64,000 bases of DNA from Pedobacter steynii (GTDB taxonomy: Bacteria > Bacteroidota > Bacteroidia > Sphingobacteriales > Sphingobacteriaceae), in contig NZ_FNGY01000002.1 of NCBI RefSeq assembly GCF_900103665.1, positions 930,001-994,000 on the forward strand. The letters are read 5' to 3'. Of this stretch, positions 52,782 through 59,722 are shown in pieces (within the stretch, counting starts at the first letter, position 1; every line of letters starts with the position of its first letter). Below the pieces are notes generated by a model, which did not search any database, was not told where the DNA came from, and was given only the letters and a program-made list of their open reading frames with translations. The position numbers and the translations under genes were made by a program.

Positions 52782-53831
52782 TTATTTTAAACGGCAAATC
52801 GGGTGATATCCGGTAAAAGTGACTTCTGTAGAAAGGAAGGAATCCTTGATGGCTTCTTCTTTAACAAGATCTGTACTCAGGTATTTTTTATTACTATCGC
52901 AAAGTAAGGTCACGACAACAGCATTATCGCCCATTTGTTCTTTAATTTTTATCGCTCCGATGACGTTGGCACCGGAAGAAATTCCTACAGCAAGTCCCAG
53001 CTCTTTTGCCAGTTTTTGTGCCATAATGATCGAATCGCCATCATTTGCCTGTATAATCTCATCTAACTCATCCAGCTTTACGATCTCAGGAATAAATTCA
53101 TCCGAAATCCCCTGGATTCTGTGACTACCTACTTTATATCCCGTGGTCAATGTCGGACTTTCAGCAGGTTCCAATGGATGGATTTTGATGGATGGATGAT
53201 GCTGTTTCAGTCTTTTTCCAACACCCATAACAGTGCCACCTGTACCTACTCCGGCCACAAAAGCGTCAGGTCTTAACCCCATCGCCTTTAATTGCTCCCA
53301 GATCTCCATTCCGGTGGTTTTTTCATGAGCTTCCTCATTGTAACGGTTCTCAAACTGTCTCGGCAGAAATACGCCTCCGTTTGCCGCCAGTTCTTCACAC
53401 ATTTTGATGCTGCCAAGGAAACCACCTTCTTCTTTGCTCACTAAAATCACTTCAGCACCCATGCTTCGGATGATGTCTATCCTTTCCTTGCTTAACCAGT
53501 TGGGCATGATGATTTTAACGGGATGGCCAAGTGCACGTCCTATTGCTGCAAACGCAATTCCGGTATTTCCGCTGGTAGCCTCAATAATGGTATCGCCAGG
53601 GTTTATAGCACCGGAACAATAGGCTTCATACATGATATTCAGAGCCATTCTGTCTTTTACACTACCCGTAAGGTTATAATGTTCGCATTTAACGTAGATC
53701 TTTCCTGCTTTGTTTTTATAGTTGTAATGAAGTTCAAGCATAGGCGTATTGCCTACCAGGTGCCATAAATGTTCAAATTTCTCGGCAAGGGTATCTGTTA
53801 AACAGGAAGTGGTTTTCTCTTTAGTTAGCAT
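52782..53831 (-). CDS. PLP-dependent cysteine synthase/cystathionine beta-synthase family protein
   Basis: A 349-residue fold-type II PLP enzyme. The PLP lysine is K59 in NLTGSVKDRMA; the substrate loop is EATSGNTGIAFA; the phosphate-binding loop is GVGTGGTVMGVG. GSHRIQGISDEFIPEI is the conserved OASS/CBS segment. There is no CBS regulatory domain. The C-terminal STEVTFTGYHPICRL extension is not obvious in standard CysK. Reaction on O-acetylserine is likely but not certain. An Lrp/AsnC regulator is encoded divergently and is the probable controller. Confidence 0.88.
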   Translation of the reverse strand: MLTKEKTTSCLTDTLAEKFEHLWHLVGNTPMLELHYNYKNKAGKIYVKCEHYNLTGSVKDRMALNIMYEAYCSGAINPGDTIIEATSGNTGIAFAAIGRALGHPVKIIMPNWLSKERIDIIRSMGAEVILVSKEEGGFLGSIKMCEELAANGGVFLPRQFENRYNEEAHEKTTGMEIWEQLKAMGLRPDAFVAGVGTGGTVMGVGKRLKQHHPSIKIHPLEPAESPTLTTGYKVGSHRIQGISDEFIPEIVKLDELDEIIQANDGDSIIMAQKLAKELGLAVGISSGANVIGAIKIKEQMGDNAVVVTLLCDSNKKYLSTDLVKEEAIKDSFLSTEVTFTGYHPICRLK

Positions 53832-54010
53832 TTTTATGTTGCGTTTATTTACGACAAAACTCTGTATTTATGATTTTTCTGACAATGGTTAGTGTTATTT
53901 GCTGATTATTTTACGGAAAATGACTAATTTTATGTAACTATTTACAGTTGTACCTATTGTTTAACTAAGTTGATTGTCTCTTTTTTCGACAGCTCCATTT
54001 TATAAAAGAT

Positions 54011-54475
54011 ATGCAAAACAGCCTTGACCCTACAGATGTTGAAATTCTCAGATTGCTTCAGCAAGATGCAACACTCAACAATAAAGAGATCGCTTTTGAG
54101 ATCAGGAAATCTATTGCTACCGTCCATGAACGGATCCGGAAGCTGAAGGAGCAGGGGTATATCAAGCGCATTGTGGCCATTCTCGACCGGAAAAAGATCG
54201 ATAGAAGCCTGATTGCATTTTCCCATGTGTTCCTGAAAGAACATACGGCGGAAACCCTGGGGGAATTTGAAACCGAAGTGGCCAAATTTGAAGAGGTGAT
54301 GGAGTGTTTTCAGATGACGGGTGCTTATGATTTTATTTTGCGCATTGCCACAAGTGATATGGATGCTTACCATCTTTTTTTACGCCATAAGTTGGCCACG
54401 CTTCCAAACGTAAGCACGGTCCAGAGTTTCTTTGTGTTGTCGGAAACAAAGAGTGACACGGCCTATCCATTATAA
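54011..54475 (+). CDS. Lrp/AsnC-family transcriptional regulator
   Basis: A 154-residue amino-acid-responsive DNA-binding protein. The N-terminal winged HTH (about 5-65, ILRLLQQDATLNNKEIAFEI, followed by ATVHERIRKLKEQGYI) and the C-terminal RAM domain (about 75-150, MECFQMTGAYDFILRIATSD) are standard. It is divergent from the cysteine-synthase-type gene with 179 bases between, in which both promoters lie, so local control of that gene is likely. Confidence 0.93.
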   Translation: MQNSLDPTDVEILRLLQQDATLNNKEIAFEIRKSIATVHERIRKLKEQGYIKRIVAILDRKKIDRSLIAFSHVFLKEHTAETLGEFETEVAKFEEVMECFQMTGAYDFILRIATSDMDAYHLFLRHKLATLPNVSTVQSFFVLSETKSDTAYPL

Positions 54476-54772
54476 GGGAATTTTTCATTTAATAGTCATG
54501 TGTTTTAATGGGGATAAGGCGTAGATTTCGCTCTTGTGGTTACCATCATGTCCTGCTGTTTTTCTTTTTGTCATTTCTTTTGCGGGACCTGATCGGTAAA
54601 GCAAAAGAAAAAGCCTTAGTAAAGTATCTATAATTCCAGGTGTTACGCTGAATATTCATAACGATATACAGGCTATTCATAATACCTGGGCTTCTGTTTA
54701 AAATAATTTAATCATAAAATGTATTTTGCTTAAAAATGAGAAATTAATTTTTTATTTAATGAATAATATTAT
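54476..54772. other. Gene-free gap before the Cys-rich peptide locus
   Basis: No gene is seen in these 297 bases. An inverted repeat TTTCTTTTGC / GCAAAAGAAA lies at 54574-54583 and 54601-54610. The last 100 bases are very AT-rich and probably hold the promoter of the downstream fragment. Confidence 0.45.
54574..54610. repeat. Perfect 10-bp inverted repeat
   Basis: TTTCTTTTGC (54574-54583) and GCAAAAGAAA (54601-54610) around 17 bases. It sits at the left edge of the AT-rich patch and could mark a boundary or be a terminator for the Lrp gene. Confidence 0.4.
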
Positions 54773-55012
54773 ATGAATTTTATATTTTATAAACAAGCTA
54801 AGACAACGGCTGTACTTTGTCAGTTGCTTAATAAATTGGGTGTTTCAGTAAGTCGTTTTGCGATTAAGAACATTCTGGAAACTCATCCGGATTATCCAGC
54901 CCTCCTTTCTTTAACTCGTTCGCCAACACCATGGAATGTGCCAAACCAAGCTTTGCGGCTGGATAAGTATGATTTCAAAAAGGCCTGTACAGGAAGGGGC
55001 TGCCAGTTGTAA
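54773..55012 (+). pseudogene. Truncated C39-peptidase-like N-terminal fragment
   Basis: A 79-residue frame whose first 65 residues match the C39-like domain that begins certain Bacteroidota membrane proteins with vitamin-K-epoxide-reductase or ABC parts: KTTAVLCQLLNKLGVSVSRF, then HPDYPALLSLTRSPTPWNVP and RLDKYDF. After about residue 66 the match stops and the frame ends CTGRGCQL. A full-length relative would be several hundred residues. It probably represents a decayed processing or redox partner of the neighbouring peptide. Confidence 0.6.
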
Positions 55013-55024
55013 CAGAACAGCCCC
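54996..55024 (+). terminator. Hairpin at the end of the C39-like fragment
   Basis: GGGGCTG (54996-55002) pairs with CAGCCCC (55018-55024) across a 15-base loop holding the fragment's stop codon. No T-tract follows, so it may be a weak terminator or a remnant. Confidence 0.35.
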
Positions 55025-55061
55025 ATAACAAGCATGATGTTATAAAAACATGTCGCTTGAA

Positions 55062-55084
55062 GTATCCCGGCGTGAGAGGGATAC
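55062..55084 (+). promoter_or_regulatory. Leader hairpin upstream of the Cys-rich peptide gene
   Basis: GTATCCC pairs with GGGATAC with a nine-base loop, 32 bases before the peptide ATG. It may affect expression of the peptide. Confidence 0.35.
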
Positions 55085-55116
55085 AAAATCTATGTCAATA
55101 AATTCTATACAAAAGT

Positions 55117-55377
55117 ATGAAAAAATTAAAATTAGGAGCTTCAGTTTTTCAAAAAGAAGAAGCATTAACAAGAACTCAATTGAAAAAAGTATTGGGTGGA
55201 AGTGGTAGCGAAGATCCTAACGGCAAGTGCCTGGTCTATTGCCGAGATTCATCTGGCAACCAGCTTCAAGGTGATAAAAAGGTATCTTCATGTGATGAAC
55301 CAGTGGGTGTAACTATGGATAGCGTATGCCTTGGCATTGAAGGTTATGTTAAAGAGAGAACAACCTGTACCTGTTAG
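55117..55377 (+). CDS. Double-glycine-leader, six-cysteine secreted peptide precursor
   Basis: An 86-residue precursor. The leader (residues 1-28) reads MKKLKLGASVFQ, then LTRTQLKKVLGG, the pattern of Bacteroidota natural-product and bacteriocin-like precursors cut after Gly-Gly by C39 transporters. The 58-residue core has cysteines at 38, 42, 59, 71, 84 and 86, an even number fitting three disulfides, and ends in CTC. No radical-SAM or lanthionine enzyme is nearby, but a secreted thioredoxin-fold protein follows. An antibacterial or signalling role is an inference. The region is AT-rich relative to its neighbours. Confidence 0.75.
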   Translation: MKKLKLGASVFQKEEALTRTQLKKVLGGSGSEDPNGKCLVYCRDSSGNQLQGDKKVSSCDEPVGVTMDSVCLGIEGYVKERTTCTC

Positions 55378-55388
55378 CATTTTTTATC

Positions 55389-55420
55389 TTACAATTGCCT
55401 GCATTAGCAGGCAATTGTAA
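55389..55420 (+). promoter_or_regulatory. Perfect intercistronic hairpin between the peptide and thioredoxin-fold genes
   Basis: A flawless 14-bp stem TTACAATTGCCTGC / GCAGGCAATTGTAA with a four-base loop begins 12 bases after the peptide stop. No T-tract follows on the plus strand, so it may stabilise the peptide mRNA or lower read-through into the downstream gene. Confidence 0.6.
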
Positions 55421-55434
55421 ATAACTCCCACATC

Positions 55435-56874
55435 ATGAAACAATTTTTAAGCCTATATTTTATTTTTTTTGTTTTAACAGCCAATGCTCAAGACAGAAAC
55501 AATGTCATCATTAAGGTGATGGATAAGCACATTGCAGAGAATAAATATTTAGAAGTATATAAATCGGGCGGCGCATTATTGAAAGAATTGAAGCTGGATA
55601 CTTTAGTCTCCGATGTGCAGAAAACATCAGATTCTACCTATAATGTGATCATTAAAGATGTTAAATCACCTGTACTCCTCTATTGTGATCTTTTAAATCT
55701 TGATGCAGAACTTTTTTTGGTACAGCCTAAAGACATAATAAATCTGGAAATTATCAGGAAACCTGGATCAGCCAGCAATATCCTGTTAGTTGAAGGTAAA
55801 AACCATTTGAATTATCAACTGACATCTTTTATTGATACGCTGCATACCATAAAAAAATTTAAAGAACTGAAGCTAAAAGCGAAGACCATGGAAAAAGCTT
55901 TTTCCATGGTGGATAGCCTGTATGAGGTGAACAAAAAGTTTATCGATGAGACCACAGGAGATAAAAATATCTTGCTAAAAAAGATACTGTATGATGTAAA
56001 TAATACAACCCAATTGTGGTGGATAAATAGCTGGGTCGATAACAACCAAAGCTTGTCTAAAAATGACTTACTGGTGATAACACAAAAGTATTGTGTACCA
56101 GATAAGATTTCTCCTTCTTTTCCACAAATTTTGTACTCAAATTTCTATGGGTATCCGTTGAAGACCTCTCTAATGTTATTTGAAAAAGCAGATACGAGTG
56201 GTGAGGAAGCATTGATAAAAAGAACTAAAATTATTGAAAAAAACTACAGCGGTCAGGCAAAAGACTTCTTGTTATCTAATGTTTATTATCATTATTCACT
56301 CCATGAAAACCCTGATTTAAAGGCTACAAATCAATGGTACTTAATGTATAAAGACAAATTGATAGAAAAGGGGTACAATGATTTAATAAGGCTGGCTTAT
56401 TATAAGTTAAATCTTTTAAATAAAGTTCTGCCCGAAAACATTTTGAATGTCAGACTGATCAATGATTTAAAACAACAGGTAACGCTAAGAGGGATTTTAA
56501 ACCAAAATAAGAAAGATAAAGTAATTGACATATGGGCTACCTGGTGTGGGGCTTGTATTGCGTCTTTTACATTCAGTAAGGATGAGGTTGACCAATTGAA
56601 GGAGCAAGGCGTTGATTTTGTTTATATTTCGATCGATAAGGCAGACAAAGAGAAGGAGATGGATGTTTTGGCTAAACGTCACAGTTTAAAATCTTATCGG
56701 TTAATAGAGAAGGATGTTGGGATTTTCAAAAAATACTTTGAAATCTATTCGATACCAAGATCGATGCTGATAGACAGGGATGGAAAGTTGCAGCAAGTTA
56801 GCTTGCCTGTAGCGCACATCCCTGGTGAACTGAGCAGCCGTATTAAGCAGGCGCTGAAAAATAATAAGCATTGA
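55435..56874 (+). CDS. Secreted TlpA-like thioredoxin-fold protein
   Basis: A 479-residue exported protein with signal peptide to about residue 19 (FFVLTANAQ). Residues about 20-345 are a mostly helical region with a small beta-rich start, as in many Bacteroidota TlpA-like proteins. The C-terminal thioredoxin fold has WCGAC (C371, C374; in DIWATWCGACIASF) and the cis-proline loop SIPRSMLID. It could form or rearrange disulfides in the six-cysteine peptide encoded 57 bases upstream. The gene is AT-rich relative to its neighbours. Confidence 0.85.
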   Translation: MKQFLSLYFIFFVLTANAQDRNNVIIKVMDKHIAENKYLEVYKSGGALLKELKLDTLVSDVQKTSDSTYNVIIKDVKSPVLLYCDLLNLDAELFLVQPKDIINLEIIRKPGSASNILLVEGKNHLNYQLTSFIDTLHTIKKFKELKLKAKTMEKAFSMVDSLYEVNKKFIDETTGDKNILLKKILYDVNNTTQLWWINSWVDNNQSLSKNDLLVITQKYCVPDKISPSFPQILYSNFYGYPLKTSLMLFEKADTSGEEALIKRTKIIEKNYSGQAKDFLLSNVYYHYSLHENPDLKATNQWYLMYKDKLIEKGYNDLIRLAYYKLNLLNKVLPENILNVRLINDLKQQVTLRGILNQNKKDKVIDIWATWCGACIASFTFSKDEVDQLKEQGVDFVYISIDKADKEKEMDVLAKRHSLKSYRLIEKDVGIFKKYFEIYSIPRSMLIDRDGKLQQVSLPVAHIPGELSSRIKQALKNNKH

Positions 56875-56900
56875 ATTTAGACTCCCCGGGAATGAATAAA

Positions 56901-56936
56901 AAAAGGCAGTTTTCAATCGAAAACTGCCTTTTTTTA
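56901..56936. terminator. Bidirectional terminator between the thioredoxin-fold gene and mlaD
   Basis: AAAAGGCAGTTTTC / GAAAACTGCCTTTT forms a perfect 14-bp stem with a four-base loop, with further A and T tracts on the outside of each arm. It serves the two convergent genes. Confidence 0.85.
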
Positions 56937-56949
56937 TTTCAATAGAATT

Positions 56950-57945
56950 TTACTGTTTTTCTGTTGCTTTTGCCGCCTCAGCTTCTGCTTTGGCTTTTTT
57001 CTTAAAGAATCCTCTTAACAGGAAGTTATGTTGTAAAGCTTCCATATTCTGATCTAGTTTCTTGCTGCTGCCTTCGAGGTTCTGCATAATTGCTTTGATC
57101 TGTTCTGCGGTTTTCTGATCGTTTAACAGCATCCCTGCAGCATTGTCTGATTGCGTCAGCTTCGAAGAAGCTTTATTCAGGTTTTCTGTCATCGCTGCGG
57201 CTGAACTTGCAGTTTTCTTCAGTTCATTTACCGAAGCCTGAAGTTGTGAAAATACCATCGTATCGGTCAGTAGTTTATCTGCCAGACCACCTTTGGCGTT
57301 CATTTTCCTGGTGAACGTATTCAGGTCTACCGCCATTTTATTGGCAGATTCTGTAGTCACTTTTAAATTTTGCACAATCGCTTTGAAATTGTCGGCAATT
57401 TGCTGATCGGCAAGTAAAGCACCTGCAGCACCTTTTCCTTCTACCAGATTTTTAGCAAGAATTTTAAAGTCTGAGGTGACATCTACCAGGTTTTTATTGT
57501 TCACCTGGAAGGTTTTCATGATGTCATCTGTAGATAGTGCATTGCTCGCTTTCAGGCGGTCGCCATCTTCTACAAAAGGAAATTTCGGTGTTCCACCCGT
57601 TACCACAATAATTTTGTTCCCGATTAATCCGTCGGAGCTGATTGTTGCGGTGGCATCTTTATGGATATATTTATGTGCTTCCTCTTCAATGTTCAGGAAT
57701 ACCTGTACCTGAGAAGTTCCGAAAAACTGAATCTTTCTGATCGTTCCGATTTTTACGCCTGAAAACCAAACATTGTTTCCTGCTTTTAATCCCTGGATAT
57801 CATTAAAAACAACATCAACAGTAAAGCTCTTTACAAAAGACTTTTTCTGACTGCCCAGTGTAAATATTCCTAATACAAAAATAACCAATCCAAGAGCTAC
57901 GAATACTCCCACTGTTATTTTGCGACGCGTGTCTGTTACCTGCAT
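56950..57945 (-). CDS. MlaD family (MCE) lipid-transport protein
   Basis: A 331-residue inner-membrane-anchored periplasmic protein. One N-terminal helix (about 10-30, ITVGVFVALGLVIFVLGIFTL) precedes an MCE domain (about 38-115, FNDIQGLKAGNNVWFSGVKI) and a long helical tail (about 130-320). MCE rings carry phospholipids between inner and outer membranes. It is the last gene of an mlaE-mlaF-mlaD operon and lies four bases after mlaF. A separate periplasmic MlaC is not seen. Confidence 0.9.
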   Translation of the reverse strand: MQVTDTRRKITVGVFVALGLVIFVLGIFTLGSQKKSFVKSFTVDVVFNDIQGLKAGNNVWFSGVKIGTIRKIQFFGTSQVQVFLNIEEEAHKYIHKDATATISSDGLIGNKIIVVTGGTPKFPFVEDGDRLKASNALSTDDIMKTFQVNNKNLVDVTSDFKILAKNLVEGKGAAGALLADQQIADNFKAIVQNLKVTTESANKMAVDLNTFTRKMNAKGGLADKLLTDTMVFSQLQASVNELKKTASSAAAMTENLNKASSKLTQSDNAAGMLLNDQKTAEQIKAIMQNLEGSSKKLDQNMEALQHNFLLRGFFKKKAKAEAEAAKATEKQ

Positions 57946-57949
57946 ATTG

Positions 57950-58723
57950 TTATTGTATAAAATTATAATCGTAAAATGGTTTCACCCGTTCATCACTGGT
58001 GTTAAATACTTCTTCAAAGGTTCCCTGGCGTTCAAATTTACCATCCAGCAGCATGGCTACTCTGTTGCCTACTGCTTTTGCACAGGTGAGGTCATGAGTG
58101 ATGACAATCGAGCTGGTATGAAAGCGTTCCTGTACTTCATTGATCAGGCTATTGATTTCCAGACAGGTGATGGGATCCAGTCCTGCGGTGGGCTCATCAT
58201 AAAGCATCACTTCCGGTTGCAGGATCAATGTCCTTGCGATACCCACCCTTTTTCTTTGTCCGCCGGAAAGTTCCGAAGGCATCTGGTTAATGGTTTGCAA
58301 TAAGCCCACAGCATCAAGCACCCTTTCTACCGCCTGGTTTACTTCTCCTTTTGTCAGCTTTCGCTGGTTTCTTACCAAAGGGAATTCCAGGTTTTGCCTA
58401 ACCGTCATACTATCATATAAGGCGCTGTTCTGAAAAGAAAAGCCTACTTTCAGGCGTAATGCCAGGAGTTCTTTATAGCTGATCTGATCTACATGCTGGC
58501 CCAATACCTTTACTTCTCCTTCGTCGGGACTCAGTAAGCCAACAAGTATTTTAATCAATACCGATTTTCCTGTGCCTGATTTTCCGAGTACAACAAGATT
58601 TTCTCTCCGGTGAAGATCAAGATCAACACCTTTAAGCACCTCATAATTGCCAAAGGATTTATACAGCCCTTTGACTTCTATTACTTTTTCCTGATCTCTG
58701 TCAGTTGTTTTCTTTTGTTCCAT
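57950..58723 (-). CDS. ABC transporter ATP-binding protein, MlaF type
   Basis: A 257-residue ATPase that powers lipid transport. Walker A GKSGTGKS is at about residues 47-54, the signature LSGGQRKRVGIARTL near 150, and Walker B VMLYDEPTAGLDPI near 170. The TAGLDPI segment is typical of MlaF/Ttg2A proteins. It lies between the permease gene (11 bases upstream) and mlaD (four bases downstream), all on the minus strand. Confidence 0.92.
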   Translation of the reverse strand: MEQKKTTDRDQEKVIEVKGLYKSFGNYEVLKGVDLDLHRRENLVVLGKSGTGKSVLIKILVGLLSPDEGEVKVLGQHVDQISYKELLALRLKVGFSFQNSALYDSMTVRQNLEFPLVRNQRKLTKGEVNQAVERVLDAVGLLQTINQMPSELSGGQRKRVGIARTLILQPEVMLYDEPTAGLDPITCLEINSLINEVQERFHTSSIVITHDLTCAKAVGNRVAMLLDGKFERQGTFEEVFNTSDERVKPFYDYNFIQ

Positions 58724-58734
58724 TAGTTAAAAGA

Positions 58735-59544
58735 TCAGGTTCTGAATAGACTGAAAAACTGTACGGAGATGATCTCTTCAATAAAGATGAGGAACATACC
58801 AATCACTACTGCGGAGTTGGCTGCTTTACCTACACCTTCTGTTCCTTTCGACGAGTTATAGCCCTGATAGCATCCCACAATACCAATGGTAAAGCCAAAG
58901 ATGACTGCTTTAACTGTGGAAGCGGTAATGTCTAAAAAGGTAATTGATTCCAATGACATCTGAAAAAATGCCCTTGCACTGGTATCTTCAAAAAGAGATA
59001 CGTTTAATAGCGCACCCAACATTCCTACCATTGCGGTATAAAAGGTCAGAATAGGGATCGTGATGGTTGCTGCCAGTACCCTGGTGGTGACCAGGAATTT
59101 GAAAGGGTTCGTTGCCGAAACCTCCATGGCATCAATTTGTTCGGTTACCCGCATGGAGCCTAATTCCGCGCCAATACTGGAGCCTACCTTTCCTGCAGCA
59201 ATAAGCGAGGTGAGGAGGGGGGCAAGGGTTCTGAGTAAGGCAATACCTACCAGTGAAGGAAGCCATGATGTGGCGCCAAATTCTGCGAGAGAAGGCCTGG
59301 ATTGCTTGGTAAATACGATGCCGGTAATAAATCCGGTTAAGGAGATTAAAGCCAATGAGCGATAGCCAATGTCATAACATTGCCTCATCAGTTCTTTTCC
59401 TTCATAAGGAGGAAGGAAGCCTTCCTTAAAGAAGCGCGTGACGAATTGACATACATCATAGAATGACAAAAACATCCTGCTGAGCTTTCCGGGAGTTTTG
59501 ACTTCTTTTCTTATATGGGCTGGAGTTTCAGCTGTTTTATCCAT
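58735..59544 (-). CDS. MlaE family ABC transporter permease
   Basis: A 269-residue inner-membrane permease with five or six helices. GALLRTLAPLLTSLIAAGKVGSSIGAELGSM (seen as LAPLLTSLIAAGKVGSSIG) and the later VIFGFTIGIVGCYQGYNSSKG are the most conserved MlaE segments. It pairs with the MlaF ATPase and the MlaD ring. First gene of the operon; 178 bases separate it from the peptidase gene upstream. Confidence 0.92.
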   Translation of the reverse strand: MDKTAETPAHIRKEVKTPGKLSRMFLSFYDVCQFVTRFFKEGFLPPYEGKELMRQCYDIGYRSLALISLTGFITGIVFTKQSRPSLAEFGATSWLPSLVGIALLRTLAPLLTSLIAAGKVGSSIGAELGSMRVTEQIDAMEVSATNPFKFLVTTRVLAATITIPILTFYTAMVGMLGALLNVSLFEDTSARAFFQMSLESITFLDITASTVKAVIFGFTIGIVGCYQGYNSSKGTEGVGKAANSAVVIGMFLIFIEEIISVQFFSLFRT

Positions 59545-59674
59545 TAATTAGTGTAGGTATGATCAGATTATATTAAAAAACTCCTTTTATATTATGTGTT
59601 ATAACAGAGATGTGCAACACATATCAAAATTTGCGCCATATTAACGATATATTCCCGATTTTCGTGTTTTTAAC

Positions 59675-59705
59675 ATAAAAAAATGGCCTGTAAATTACAG
59701 ACCAT
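59675..59705 (-). terminator. Terminator of the DPP-IV-like peptidase gene
   Basis: On the minus strand ATGGTCTGTA pairs with TACAGGCCAT (one G-U) over a three-base loop, followed by TTTTTTTA. It lies about 18 bases after the peptidase stop. Confidence 0.75.
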
Positions 59706-59722
59706 CCTTTTGCTTTGTTATT

